NCBI RefSeq assembly: GCF_036588685.1
Contig: NC_086384.1
Location: 56,710,945 to 56,774,944, forward strand
Origin: Mytilus trossulus
Taxonomy: Eukaryota; Mollusca; Bivalvia; Mytilida; Mytilidae
Length of the DNA: 64,000 nucleotides
Direction of reading: 5' to 3'
Part shown: piece by piece, positions 38,701 through 53,700 of the stretch
How positions within the stretch are numbered: position 1 is the first letter of the stretch
How the letters are laid out: each line of letters begins with the position of its first letter
The notes under the pieces: model-generated
Database searches by the model: none
Told to the model about the DNA's origin: nothing
What the model saw: only the letters and a program-made list of their open reading frames with translations
Translations under genes and position numbers: made by a program

Positions 38701-41700
38701 AATAGTTATACTATGATTCAAAGAGACAATGCAAGGAACCACGATAGGTATTTCATAATGTATGTATATTGCACAGTATGTTTTCTGTAGGATGGTATTG
38801 TGACACCCTTTCCAAGTGACCCTTCAGACCCGTTTAAGTATGTTATGTGCATTGTCACTGGATGGCGGTACGATGCTAGAACTACAGCGAACGTTTCATG
38901 CTACATAAAAGGCAACAATGGACAAAGTGCAAGGCATTGTTTAAGTAGGACCTCATCACCGCAGGTTTTGTTTACATCTGGTGGTGAAGACTGGTTTCTA
39001 ATAACTTCTTCTTATGATATAGGAGACATGGTGAATGTAATTGTATGGCACGACAACAGCGGTTCCTCGCCATCATGGTTTGTACACACTTATATATATA
39101 AATAATTATATATTTGACCGTTGGTTTTCCGTTTGAATTATTTTACACTAGTCATTTTTAAACCCTTTATAGCTTGCTGTTCGGTGTGAACCAATACTCC
39201 GTTTTGATGACTGTACTTTGACCCATAATGGTTTACTGTAGCAAAGTATGAGTTTGATAAAGAGTTGTCTCATTGGCACTCATATCACATCTTATGTTTA
39301 TTTCAAATATTTCGAATTTTTTTTGAAATTTTATTCTGATTCATTTTCATATGTCAATTAAAACGTTATACATTATACATTTGATTAGAAAAGTAACCAG
39401 GATATGATTTGAACTAGAACTTTCAACCTAAATGAGAGAGCTAGGTAGTTAAAAATGGCGTATTAAGGTCATCGAAAAAAAAAACTCAATATGATTTAAA
39501 ATCTAAACCCAGGCTTTGTAAATTCCAATGTAATATTTACAATTTGAGTTAAACAGTTTAAGCAACACCAAATCAATGAAGTAAAGATGAAAATAAAGGT
39601 GGCTTAATGACTTCCAAAAACAGCAATCTTCGTAAAGTAATCGTTATATGCAATTGTTAAAAGCCCGCTTACTATACAGTTTCAACGACGGACATAACAC
39701 GAAATCGAAATTAACGCTTCATAAAATGTTAATCGTCTGTCATCTAAGATTTAAACTATAAACTAAATACAACCGTATATATTATGTAGTGGCATTTGTA
39801 AAGATAAGTTTCCTGTTATATATATATCTATACAGAACGACTGTTTATATACTTTATCGCAAAAATGTATATTAAATGCATTTCAACAGTTGTAAAATGT
39901 AGAAATCTCTATAGAGATAAAGTTAATTTTCATCTTTCCGGTACAAAGTAAAATCATGCTCGACAGGTTTACAGTTTATATCTATTTTACCTGTACAAAG
40001 TAAAATCATGCTCGACAGATGTATAGTTTTTATTAGCTCACCTGGCCCGAAGGGCCAAGTGAGCTTTTCTCATCACTTGGCGTCCGTCGTCGTCCGTCGT
40101 CCGTCGTCGTCCGTCGTCGTTAACTTTTACAAAAATCTTCTCCTCTGAAACTACTAGGCCAAATCAAACCAAACTTGGCCACAATCATCATTGGGGTATC
40201 TAGTTCAAAAAATGTGTGGCGTGACCCGGTCAACCAACCAAGATGGCCGCCACGGCTAAAAATAGAACATAGGGGTAAAATGCAGTTTTTGGCTTATTAC
40301 TCAAAAACCAAAGCATTTAGAGCAAATCTGACATGGGGGTTAAAATGTTTATCATGTCAAGATCTATCTGCCCTGAACTTTTCAGATGAATCCGTCAATC
40401 GGTTGTTGGGTTGCTGCCCCTGAATTGGTAATTTTGAAGAAATTTTGCTGTTTTTGGTTATTATCTTGAATATTATTATAGTTAGAGATAAACTGTAAAC
40501 AGCAATAATGTTCAGCAAAGTAAGATCTACAAATAAGTCAAACATGACCTAAATGGTCAATTGACCCCTTAAGGAGTTATTGCCCTTTATAGTCAATTTT
40601 TAACAATTTTCATTAATTTGGTAAATTTATGTAAATGTTTACCAAATATAGTTCTCTGTTACTAATGGGCAAAGTTCATGATAGATATAATTGTAAGAAG
40701 CAAAATCGTTCAGTAAAGTAAGAACTTCAAACACATCACCATCACCAAAATACAATTTTGTCATGAATCCATTTGTGTCCTTTGTTTAATATGCACATAG
40801 ACCAAGGTGAGCGACACATGCTCTTTAGAGCCTCTTGTTTATTTTACCGGTACAAAGTAAAATCATGCTCGACATATGTATAGTTTTTATTCATTTTACC
40901 GGTACAAAGTAAAATCATGCTCGACAGATGTATAGTTTTTATTTCTTTTACCGGTACAAAGTAAAATCATGCTCGACAGATGTATAGTTTATATCTATTT
41001 TACCGGTACAAAGTCAAATCTTGCTCGACAGATGTATAGGTTATATTTTCATATTTGTTTTACCAGTACAAAGTAAAATCATGCTCGACAGATGTATAGT
41101 TTATATTTTCATATTTGTTTTATCTGTACAAAGTTAAATCATTATCGACAGATGTACAGTTTATATTTATTTTACCGGTAGAAATATAAATCATTCACGA
41201 CAAATGTACATTGTTATGCCCCACCTACGGTAATAGAGGAGCGTTATGTTGTTATGTCTGTACGTCCGTTGATCTGTCTGTCTGTTTATTCGTCCGTGCG
41301 TCCGTCCGCACTGCTTCATGTAAAGTTTTTGGTTGAGGTAGTTTTTGATGACCTTAAGTCCAATCAACTTGAAACTTAGTACACATGTTCCCCATGATAT
41401 GCTTTTTTTTAATTTTAATGCCAAATTAAAATTTTGACCCCAATTTCATAGTCAACTGAACATAGAAAGTCATAGTCCGAAGTTCAGGTTAAAATGTTTG
41501 GTCAAGTTAGTTGAGGTCCAATCAACTTTGAACTGAGTACACATGGTCCCTATGATATGATCTGTCTTATTTAAATGCCAAATTAAAGTTTCGAACACAA
41601 TTTCATGGTCCACTGAACTTGGGAAATGATTGTGCGAGTGGGGCATCCGTGTACAATAGACACATTCTTGTTTATATTTTTTTTTACCAGTACAAAGTAA

Positions 41701-44700
41701 AATCATTCTCGACAGATGTACAGTTTCTATTTTTAGATGAGTTGGCTGCCTTCCTTGCTTTTTGTAACCGAATGTTGTCGTCCTATTTTAAGTGGTTCTA
41801 TAAAAAAAAATATGTGGTATAATTTTCAATAATAAAACTAGATGACATGGATGTTTACTATTGATTTTTTTTAAAGTAATAATTCAATATTGTGTCTTAT
41901 CTGAATCAGTTCAAGAAAAAGTATACATCTGTGTTTTATAGATTACGATTGAAAAAGTACACGAAGTAAGATAATTTGTTTATCATGTTTTAGGTTTCTT
42001 TCCAGAATAATTATACAAGACGTGCAAACTAAAAAAGTATTTAATTTCTACTACGATAACTGGCTTGGAATTCAAAGTGGTACTGCTAAAGTGTGTTTGT
42101 CAATCAAGTCAGGTTACGAATTGAAGCAACAGTTTTTCCTAAGAACAAGTCAAGATTTACGTCGAGGGCATTTGTGGATCAGTATAATTTCAAAACCACC
42201 ATGTAGTAATTTTACGAGGGCTCAAAGATTATCATGCGCATTGTCTTTATTGTTTTGCACAATGTTGTCCTGTCTTATGTTTCATGGAATTCCGACTGAC
42301 GAAACTATTAGTTCTGATGTTGCCAGTATTCAATTTGAATTTTCGCTGAAAGACTTTATCATTGGTTTGCAAAGTAGTATAATAATGTTTCCTATAAACT
42401 TTGCCATTATTGAACTCTTTGTGCGATCAAAAACAAAACAGCTTCATAAAGAAAAATATATGGAAATTGATGTAAACCGTCCAACGTCAAGTGATGAAAA
42501 AGGATCAGATAAAGAAGATAATGAAATTGTGGCAGTAAAACGATGGATGTAAGTTTACTAATTTTATTATCTGTTCTTTGTATTCCTATGGTGTGAATTC
42601 GAAGGGCTCAGTCTATTTATACAGCTAGGTTAATATACCTAAAGCAGTAAAACAATGGATGTAAGTTACCTTATTTTATTGTCTGTTTCTTGTATCCCAA
42701 TTTTTTTAATTCGAAGGGCTCAGCCTATTTGTAAAGCTAGGCTAATATACCTAAAACGTAAAATCAAAAAAATATTGAACTCCGAGAAGAATTCAAAACG
42801 GAAGTCCCTAATCAAATGACAAAAAAAAAAGTTCAAACACATGGAATGGATAACAACTGTCATATTCCTGACTTGGTAATGTTGGTAACGGCATTTTCTT
42901 GTGTAGAAAATTGTGGATTGAACCTTGTTTTATAGCTGGATAAACCTCTCACTTGTATGACAGTAGCATGAAATTCTATCATATTGACAACGGTGCATAC
43001 TTACGTTTATAGAGACATTATACTAATGAATGTACTCGACCATATATATTAGTGGCAACAAGACATATCGGCACCCAGACAACTTGTGCAAGCTATAATG
43101 AATAAATACCTAGAAACATATATAAAGGTCAACACATTTTGGGTTACTTTTTCTTACATACTATCAGACGACAGTTGTATACAGTGTCAAAATGTTGTGC
43201 GCCCTAGAACTAAAGCTTTGCAATGTGATGGCTGTCAAAAGTGACATAATTGATATATATCCACACTTAACATGCAAATTGAAATCACGCCCTCATACAT
43301 AAACAGTGCTAGGAAATTTTAATTTTTGGTTCACTATATTTAGATCAAAAATAATTAATTGATAAGGTGCCGATTTGTCTATGTAAGTTGACAATTTGTC
43401 TATGGAAGGTGTCGATTTGTCTTCACAAATGTCGATTTCTCTAGGGTAGGTGCCGATTTGTCTGGGTGCCTAATTATTTAGAATTCCTAATATGTAGACG
43501 AACACAGTTTGGTCGCAAGTATTTTGCTCCTAACATTTCAACAATACAAACAGAAACAAATTGGTGAAAGACTTAACACACTAGAAGTCATTCTGCTTAG
43601 ACATGATATACATTCTGCAATAAGATTGAAAGGAAAGTATCGTCGCCAAGCAAAAATTTTTAAAGACAAAAAATGAATTCTAACAGTAAGCAGCACGGAC
43701 ATTTCAATGTCAGTTAGTGAAACTTATCGAGCCAGATTAAATGAAAACATTGTTTAACGGTTAACGGATAGAAAACAAATTCATATAACTCACATTATAT
43801 CATAAGCTATATATTTGGTAGTTAGCATGCGTGCATTCTAAATCAAAATATTTATCGTTTTAAGAAATTAAGACTGGGAATTTGTTTATTTAGTATGAAA
43901 TTTGACTATGAACTCAACATATATATATCATAGTAAAACAAAAGTACCCGAGGTGCACGTTCACCTCATCTGGATATTTACGATTTGTTTTCATGTTTAT
44001 CACAATTCTATGGTAGCCTATTCCAAAGCTATTAACCTTAAGTTGAATTTTTCATCTTATGAAGATTTGATTGGTAATTGGTGGAAGACAAAACTTGAAG
44101 TAATACAAAAAAAGTATGATTAAAAATTTTTGATTTGCAAAATGAAATATGAAACTGTTTTTTGTAATATAAAAAAAAATATAATAGGTAGTCATCTATA
44201 AAACAAAATCAGTACATGCACAGCAAATAACACAAAAAAAGAAAGAAACGTGGCTTGTACTGCTGTTCTTTATCTCAAAGTAATTAAAATATCGCAGAGC
44301 AATCTTCTTACATCGAAATCTTTCCTTATTCTCTTTCAGACTTTCCGTTCGAATGTTTAAATGGAGTTCGGTATTTTTATTATTATACTTTTCTCCTAAT
44401 AGTGGAGCGGCGAGTGTTGAAAAAGTCGCTTAGTGAACGATTTTAAATTACCTAAATACCTCATGGAATTTTAAAGTCCTAAAATGTTTATCGATTATTC
44501 AGCTTTAGAAAAATATTTGTCGTCAATATCAAATGTGGTACAAATGACGTTTAAAATAGCCTTTACTGACGTTACCCAACTTGCATGGAATACCCAACTG
44601 CCGACTCGGAAGTCAAATTTCACAACCAAACCGTTCTAAAAAATAATTTTTGAATGAAATTGGTAAATAAGATTATTCGTGAACTTCATATATATATATA

Positions 44701-47700
44701 TTGTAAGGGCATTTCCAAATAGTCCTGAATTTAATGCTTAATGCATCTGAAATTGGTTGAAAATAACCATGTAAAAATCATCGTTTTTCATCAAGAATTA
44801 TTTACACGTGCAGTATAGGTATTTTTTAAAGGCACAACAATAAAGCCGTCGTATAATACTTCAATCGACCCGATTTACTTTTTGAAGTTAATTCCTAAAC
44901 ATATAAATATTTGACTAAAGATCTGCTTTTTATCCAGATTTCAAGTCCGAATATTTGTGTCAGATTTACCGACATTGTTGTGGTTTCTAGTTATAGTCAC
45001 ACATTTAGCGATTTAGCGAAGGTCATTTGTAGTCATTTTTAAGCATATTTCTTGTTCATTTATAATTTCCAAAGCCTTGTGATTAATTCATGTTGTTTGG
45101 TATTGTTGTATACTCGTTTTTGTTGAATTGAACTGGGAAAGTGAATTTCATTTTAGGGTTCGTTTGGTTTTCAGGTGTGTTTGATTTGTTTTTTTATTCA
45201 ATCACATGGACAATTTAACAATCTCATTAAAATGGGTCCCGCTAGATGCCAAAAAAAGACCTTATTCTTGACAAAAAGTCTCTTGTTTAATCCTCACTGT
45301 TGACAAGGTATCAGTCTTTTTTACCTGATAAAATAAGTAAGACATACTGTAATTCCTCTAAACATAAGGCTAAACTTGAGAGGTAATACAGGAATGCCAT
45401 TGCCTTTTTTGCTCAACAAGGACAATATAAATCTAGCATTGTATTTGCTAGCGATGTTTTCATTGGAGACGCTGTTAAGACAGCGAATAACATCAAAGCA
45501 TAATTAAAAATGGTTGAGATAAAAGCCGACTTAAGTACATGTAGCTCCACTAAAACCAACGACAAATCGGTATGCATGTATTTTATGAAGCAGCCTCAAT
45601 TTTATGACAAAAAATGGATAATGTTCATATATCTAGGGATTATTATCGTGCAAATAACCAAGTACAAATGCATATCGTTGGAAATGTCAGAGGCAATGTT
45701 GTCAACCTATTTGATAAGTTTTGTTACTTGTCTCTTGTCAAAGTCTTTTGAAACATTTTCTTCAGTATCAATGAATATTTCGCATGACATTCGGAGAAAA
45801 TGTGCTACTCTCGCAGAGTGCCTGGTGTCAAATTGTAATAACATAATTACTCCATTTAAAGTCTTATTATGCCGGTCGTTCATGCTCTGGTTTGGTGTGA
45901 CTTCACTTCAATTTTTTTTTGGAAACGGTTAAAAGTCGGTATTCAACCTTTTTAGGACAAAACCAAGCCATTTCGGTAATCATGTAGCCTTAGGTCACCT
46001 TACGGCCTTCAACAATGAGCAAAGCAAAGCCCAAATGGCCATACCGCAGTCAGCTATAAAAGGCAGTGTAAAACAATTCAACCGAAAAGCTTTCGGCATG
46101 TGAATTCGTGTTTAAGCATCACGTTTTTCGACGTTTCATTTGGTATGAAAATAAACTCATCATAGATACCATGACGGTCATATCTCAATTTTAGGAATTG
46201 GTTCTACAACACGCTTGCACTAATTGAGTAATATATCAAACTCCATTAACTATATTAAATAAAAAGGTATCTTGTATTGAGATAGTTTGAATTCATTTTA
46301 GGAAAACTCAGTGACACGTCGAATCCTTGAAAACTGAAACGAATGTTTTCATGGCTGCATATTTGGTTTGATTTATTAGCTATGCATTTCAGATACTCTT
46401 TGAAAACTTTTCAACTATTAAAGTATTCAAGAAATGCTATCTCTGGATGTCAATTATCAATGTTAATATGTTCCTGTTTTCCATTAGACATTAAAATTTG
46501 TAGGTATCATGGACTACCTTTAAACAGTTAAATAAAACGTTGTTCTGATAATATGTTAAAAAGATTTTGTAAATATGAAAAAGATGTTATGTGAAAAAGA
46601 TTTGGTAAATATGAAAAAGATTTTGTATGAACTAACGTTTTTCTACATAATACTACTCGTATAATTTATTCAATAGATTATTAATTTTGAAAAATATCAA
46701 TGGTATTGTTTCTCTAGATTAAAGTTGATTTTTTTTAAGTGACGACCTTTGACCTTGATTTTCGATATTATTGTACCAGATTTGATATTGACGACACATA
46801 TTTTCAAAAAGTACAGGATTTCAGCTTTCCAATGAGCTATTAAAAATTAAAATCCCATGAGGTATTTAGGTAATTTAACTTTCTAAAATTGTCCTCTCCG
46901 CCGCTCCACTATAAGAGAGGAGCGAAAGATATCAGAGGGATAGACAAACTCATAGATCAAAAATGAACTGACAACGCCATGGCTAAAAATAAAAATACAA
47001 ACAGACAAATAATAGAACAGACGAAACAACATAGAAAACTAAAGACAAAGCAACACAAAGCCCGCCAAAAACTGGGGATAACCTCAGATGCTCCAAAAGG
47101 GAATGCAGATCCTGCTCAACATTGTTGCACATGTCGTGTTGCTTATGTTATTACAAATCAAGTAAATAGTCTAATTCGGTAGGTCACATTCGTTATAAAA
47201 GGGAAGGGTATTGTAGTTGTAGTTATTATTAGTTAATCGAAATACCTCTTATAATCATAATGCTTTTGGATCTTTTCATATCATTATTTTTGACATTTGT
47301 AAATCAAAATAACCGTATACTTGTCATCAATGTTTTGAGATCTTTTCATATCAGTACTTAAATGACATTTGTATATTGATATAACTATATACAGTGAAAC
47401 CTGTCTAAACTCAACCTTTTCGGGGACAAATATGTTGTCTACGCAGGTTAACATCTCATTAAGTTTGATATACTGGACTTAAGAACATGTTTGGTTTAGA
47501 TATGTTTTCGATACATTCCAAATACGGTTTGGACAGGTTTAACTGTAATTTTTATCCAAACTTATTATTTTCAGGTTTCCATGGTGGGTTATATACGTTG
47601 CATGGACCACAACTATTTTGACATCGTTGGCTTCGTCATATTTTGTTATGCTGTATGGATTAAAATATGGCTACTATGAAAGTTTGAATTGGCTAGTCTC

Positions 47701-50700
47701 CTTTCTTACAGCATTTGTTGATGATGTCTTTTTAATGGAACCTATTAGTGTTGTGTTTTTTGCCATGTTGTTCACATTTATATTGAAACGGGAGATTAAA
47801 ATAGATTCTGCTCCAGCATTGATTGTACACAAACCAGAAGGTAAGTTTGTTAATCTTAAATAGATTTTTTTGTGTAGTTACTATAATATTAGTCTCTTAT
47901 CGGTGACGCCTCACCTTTTCTATCGGTGACGTCATAAGTCACCTCTTCTATCGGTGACGCCATAAGTCACCTCTCAGATTTATGACGCCATAAGTCACGA
48001 TGAGTTTGCGTTATGTCTGCTCATCAGTAAGTCAGTCCGTCAGTCTGTTTCTTTATATGCTAAGTATATTTAACCCCGCCACTTCATTGATGTATGATCC
48101 TGTCCTAAGTCAGGAGCCTGTAATTCAGTGGTTGTCGTTGTTTATGTGTTACATATTTGTTTTTCGTTCATTTTTTTTACATAAATAAGGCCGTTAGTTT
48201 TCTCGTTTGAATAGTTTTACATTGTCGTATCGGGGCCTTTTATAGCTAACTATTCGGTATGGGCTTTGCTCATTGTTGAAGGCCGTATGGATACCTATAG
48301 TTGTTAATGTTTGTGTCATTTTGGTCTTTTGTCGATAGTTGTCTCATTGGCAATCATACCACATCTTCTTTTTTATATTATCATATATACAAGGATAAAA
48401 ACAGGTCCTGCACTTGTTCTTTAACCTTGTATATATGGCAGATATTAGATACTTAACATAGAGTGAGATCATTAATAGGTACAGATATAATTTGATTTAT
48501 ATTTTGGATGTTGTGGTTCATTGACATAGAAAACTACTAGTATTGATAAATTTGATTAAATTTTTTTGATTAAAATAAGAAGATATTTGGATTAAAGTGC
48601 AACAAATGAAGTTTGCGCAACGTTCTTGTTGTTTGATTTTTATCGGGAGTTGTCATTTGGGCTTTCTAATTACTGTGGATTCATTTATTTTCGTGGATTG
48701 AGGAAAACTTGCATTTTCGTGGATATTTGATTTTTATGTTTGTCAATATGTGAATGCAAAAATTATAGAAAAAAAGGTGAATACTTTTTGGGAAAAAACC
48801 TTCAAAAAATATGAGGTGGGTAGAAAATATAAAAAAGCATTCAACCATATAAAAAAGAAGTTGAGGCATGAAAGCCAATGAGACAACTCTCAACGAGAGA
48901 TCAAATAACACAGCAATTTACATTTAACGGTCCCCGTACAAACTTCAACAAAGAGAAAAGCTCATACCGCTGAGTCAGCTACAAAAGGCCCCGAAATGAC
49001 AATGAAAATTCAAACCAGAAAACTAACGGTCTGATTTTTGTACAAAAAAAAATAGAAAAATAAACAAAAAACAAATATATATGTAACACATAAATAAAGG
49101 ATAACCACTGAATGACAGGCTTCTGACTTGTGATAGACATTTATTCAATTGTGGGAACATGTCTTTGAAAATAAGGTAAAAGTCTATAACTCATGAAAAC
49201 AATTAAAAAGTGTTGGGAATTTTGGACGTGCGAGACAATTTTTGTGACAAGGCAGCGATTTTCAGCTCTTTACACAATTTTTTTTTAACTTAACAATATC
49301 TTTATTGCATATTTTCTGTAACAACTTATTGAGTTTACTGCTTGTAACTTAGTATCCCTCATGTTAGCGTACCTAGTAGTATAGGGGAAAATTAATTGGT
49401 AAGATATAACTTATTTATAATACTAGTATCTATCACAAATTAATTTCACAAATATATATATATATGAACACACATACGGATCTTTGTTTTTATGCCCCCG
49501 CATCGAAGTTGTCTGTGCCATATAGTTTAACCCTTGTCCGTCGTTTTGTAATTCCGTCATTCCGTAATTCCGCATCAAACCATTATACGGAGATTCTTTT
49601 TAAACGCCTTTGGATATTAGGCTAAGTTTCGGTTTGTTAGCTAACCATGATAAGTTACAGACCAAGTTTAAGTTTCGTTCCTCTCCTTTAATTTTTGCCG
49701 ACATTATGGGCTTTGGGCTTTGGTAAATTGTTGAAAATCAGTTATACTGAGGTTTGTTTAACCCCTTAGATATTGGGCTCATTGTTGGTATGTGAGCTAA
49801 CCATAATGAGGTAAAATGTACGTATTAAGTTTTTGCCAAAATAACGGACTTTCGACTTAACAAAGTTATACGAATTTTATTTCTAAAGGCCTTCAGATAT
49901 AGGGCTGAATTTTGGTATTTGAGTTAACGATGATAGGTTACAGATCAAGTTTAAATTTTGTTCCACTCTGCTAATTTTTGCCGAATGCTTTGGACTTTGT
50001 TAAATTATTGAAAAGCACTGTTAAACGAAGTTTTTTTTTTTCTAAACACCTTGAGATATTGGGCTGATTTTTGGTATGCTAGTTAACCGTGATAAATTAC
50101 AGATTATGTTTAAGTTTAGTCTTGATCAGCTCATTTTTCCCGAATTTAACGGTTTAAGATTTTGAAAATTGTTGAAAATCACAGTTTTGAGCTGATTTTG
50201 GATATGTGAGACTACCATTATTGATACCTTTTATGATACATAACTTTGATGAAATATATTGAAACAATAATCTTTTCATTCCAGAAAACAATACATTATT
50301 GCAGAAAAGAAGTAATACGAAGGCATTTATCCCAGGACATGCTTCAAAAAAAGATTTGAAGAAAGCTAAAACAGAACTTGATTTAAAAGAAAAAATCCAG
50401 ACAAATCTTCAAGATATAATTCTTTACGTGTTTTTCACATTCATGTTGTTATTTGTTGTTCACAACCATCGACCAGTGGAGAAATGTTTCATGCAGTCAC
50501 AAGATATCAATAATATTTTTATAAAAAATACATTAGAACATGTAAGTATTACAAACTAGAAAGAATGAGCAAAGGAGCAATCGTAAACCATTTGTCAAAT
50601 TAAACGGAACAATCTCATAAATCCATAAATAAGATACAACTAAATGAAAATTTAAACAAATGCGAATTTAATAATCTCCATGAGGAGCCAGACAGGATAT

Positions 50701-53700
50701 GTCGACAAATTAGTTCCTACTGCTTTTAATGCATCGCACGCCTTGTAAATCATTTTCAAATGACATCCCATTCTCACTCAATCCACATTCCATACTCATT
50801 CAATCCACATATAATCCACTTTCAATCCACATTCAATTTACATTCCATCCACATTCAATGCACATTCCATCCTCATTCAATTTACATTCCATCCTCATTC
50901 CATCCTCATTTTACCTCCATTCCATTCTCATTCAATCCACATTCAATCAACATTCAATCCACATTCCATCCTTATTTTAAAGAAGTTAAAATACCAGACC
51001 ATACTGTACTGGGATATAAGGAGCTAAGACGCGAAGCACATTGCTATTAGTTGAAACACCGATACTGGTTTTATATATTGACACTTTGAGACAATGCTGG
51101 CCGTGTTACTCCACTGTGTCTTATAAACTATCAACACAAACAATTTTGGACATAATCAAAACTAATATATATCAACAGACCGAGAAAAGGTAGGATCTCT
51201 ATTTATGATACAGAAAAATATAAATACATAAATAACTATATATGTTCGATTGAGGTAATAAATTTTCTACAACCGTTTCTAGTTTAACGGAGACTAAGTG
51301 AACGGCCACGTCAGAATGATGAATTGAGTGAATATTGTCTCGAATTTGTTGAATTTCTCGTTAAACTGCACATTGCATGAAAAGGATGACACCGGAAGAA
51401 AGATAAAACTACCGTAACGGAGATTGCAAGAATAATTACTTTCAGAACGTCAATATGTGAAAGTGTGTGCATTAAACGAAAGAAAAAGGTCATGTCAAAA
51501 TCAATGGATCTGGTTTTTACAATGTTATTTTTTAAATAAAGACACAGTTTTGTTTTTGGTGGGCAACGTAATATGCATCCATACATTGTCTGTCGAAAAA
51601 GTCCAAATGAATTTCATCATAAAAAACAAACCATTGTCGTGTTAAAATTTATATTAAACGGGCACTTTTCTGAATAAGGAGATCACCTTTTCCAAAAGCG
51701 AAACGTATTATATTATTACAGATATCTCCAAACTAAGCTTAAATTGAATATTAATATTCTCAAGCATACAATTATATTAATTATCGTATATAGCCTTTTC
51801 AATAGTCGTCTGGCGCGAAAAGGACGATAACTCAATTTTAGAATTTAATATTTTTGGAGACGGTCAATTTCCGGAATTCCATGCTTGATCATCACGATTT
51901 TTGCTTTGGCCGTTGACGACTTAACTATTGCTTTATTCTTTGACAATAAGGTATAGGGAAAACGGTAGTATTTATTCTGCCATAGGCGACAATACTAACA
52001 TTTTCTAAATTTACCAGCTTTTATAATAAAAACTTGGATAAAACAGTTATGTGTTGTGTTTGTACTTTTTTACTGTATTCTAAAAATTGAAGCCAAATAG
52101 TATCATGACCAATTTCCAACGGAACTGCTTTATGTTATCCATGCCCACCGTCATTTTGCACCAAATTTATGAAAATTTGGGAGCCTTTTCAAATAATTCT
52201 CTAGAAAATATTTCAATAGGTTTCAAAATTTATATTGTAAATATACAAACTGCAGTTATTCATAGATAAATAAAAAATATATTGTACCCTTACATCCAAT
52301 CACAGCGCTCATAAGTTGACTTCCTTCACCTGTCTTGGGTACACAAAAGGCCAACCTAATGCTGGGAAAATGTAATACTACCGTTTTCCCTATACTGTGA
52401 CACAAAGCTATAAAGAATTCTTATGACACCATCAATGCAATACTAGGTTATTGTGGAAACCTTGACTATAATTAATACTTGTATATCCCCATTACTTAAA
52501 GAAACATGGATAATTTTATGTCCCCACCCCTAAATGCTGATTTACCTCTTTCTCTACTTCTTTCAGATAAGGCTAAACGAACAACCTGTTTCCAACTATA
52601 TCTTATCTTATTTAAGAATAATAATAAACATTTTCATTTAAACAAATAAAAATGACAATTCCATTCAATTTGTATACATTTTATCCAAAATTTACAACAT
52701 AAGCACAAATTCAAGATTTGTCATACTAATCTCCATTCCATGCTTTAGTATATGCCATATTGTGGTTCAAAATTTCAGAGCTGGTTATAAAATCCATTTT
52801 TCTATCTTGAGATTATAAAAACAAGGATATTAGACACTTAAAACATTAAATCTGCAAAATATTCAGCTGTAAAGTTGCCTTTGTTGCCTGTATTAATCTA
52901 TGAAAAAGCTGAATTATGTCCCTTGGGAGTATTAAATTCCAACAAAAGTCCTTTCAAACAGTACAAAATGACAAATTGTATATGCCTGATATAACAAAAG
53001 ATAGAAACTACAAAATGAAGCACTATTGAAATATTTGCTGCATGAATTGCCAACAATGTGAGCAATTCTTTACACAGGAGAGTATAAATTCTATCTAAAT
53101 TTAGCCCCCAGTGGGCCTCTTTTTTTCTTAGATGAACAATTCTAACAGTGAAAATGCTTCTAGTATGACCAAAAACTGTCTAACTATATAAACAGTACAA
53201 ACTTAACCAGACAATATCCAATTTTAATAGATTGTGTCAAGGGAAATACTCAATTTATACATTTAGGGAATTATACAGCAAAAAAGGCAAATATTTCAGT
53301 TAAAATTATATGTTGCAACTTAAAATCTGGGTTTTCAAATTGAATTAATCATTGCGAATGGTGAAAACAAATACAAAAGAACAATAGTTTGGTGCAGTTT
53401 ATACAATGTAGTTAATATTGACACCCTAGAATAAAGTTGTATATCAGTACCCATCAATTTGACTTATTATGATGACTCAGCACTTTTCTCAATACTGTAC
53501 TGTCCTCAGATAAAAATTTCTATTCTTTGTGATAAAAATCAAATGTTCTTATCAAATGCTTCAAAATAGTATAATATGACTGAAGTCTGATTGATTTTGA
53601 TTTCCCTTGCTATCTTGAGTATAGGGAAAACGGTAGTATTTATTCTGCCATAGGCAACAATACTAACATTTTCTAAATTTACCAGCTTTTATAATAAAAA

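Larger units (their letters stand above)
39940..41735 (+). repeat. 52-bp minisatellite interrupted by two insertions
   Basis: Unit 'ttttaccggtacaaagtaaaatcatgctcgacagatgtatagttt'. Copies run through 39940-40033, 40844-41205 and 41681-41730. Between them lie two unrelated repeats (40034-40843 and 41206-41680), so they were inserted into one older array. Confidence 0.88.
47841..50284 (+). other. Intron 13
   Basis: Contains a short repeat of 'tcggtgacgcc/cataagtcacctct' (47895-47995), family C plus (48062-48375) and minus (48846-49140), and 49590-50190 with about three diverged 190-bp units. The remainder is AT-rich, with nothing recognised. Confidence 0.6.

Noticed and set aside
45510..45932. 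140-codon plus-strand frame with hydrophobic stretches
   Set aside because: No recognisable domain, no matching phase or splice sites with the polycystin exons, and it lies within a repeat-bounded region. Mentioned only as unassigned.
50729..51050. Frames rich in Ser, Ile, Pro, His over the 12-bp microsatellite
   Set aside because: Open in two frames at once owing to the triplet-compatible repeat; no splice context.
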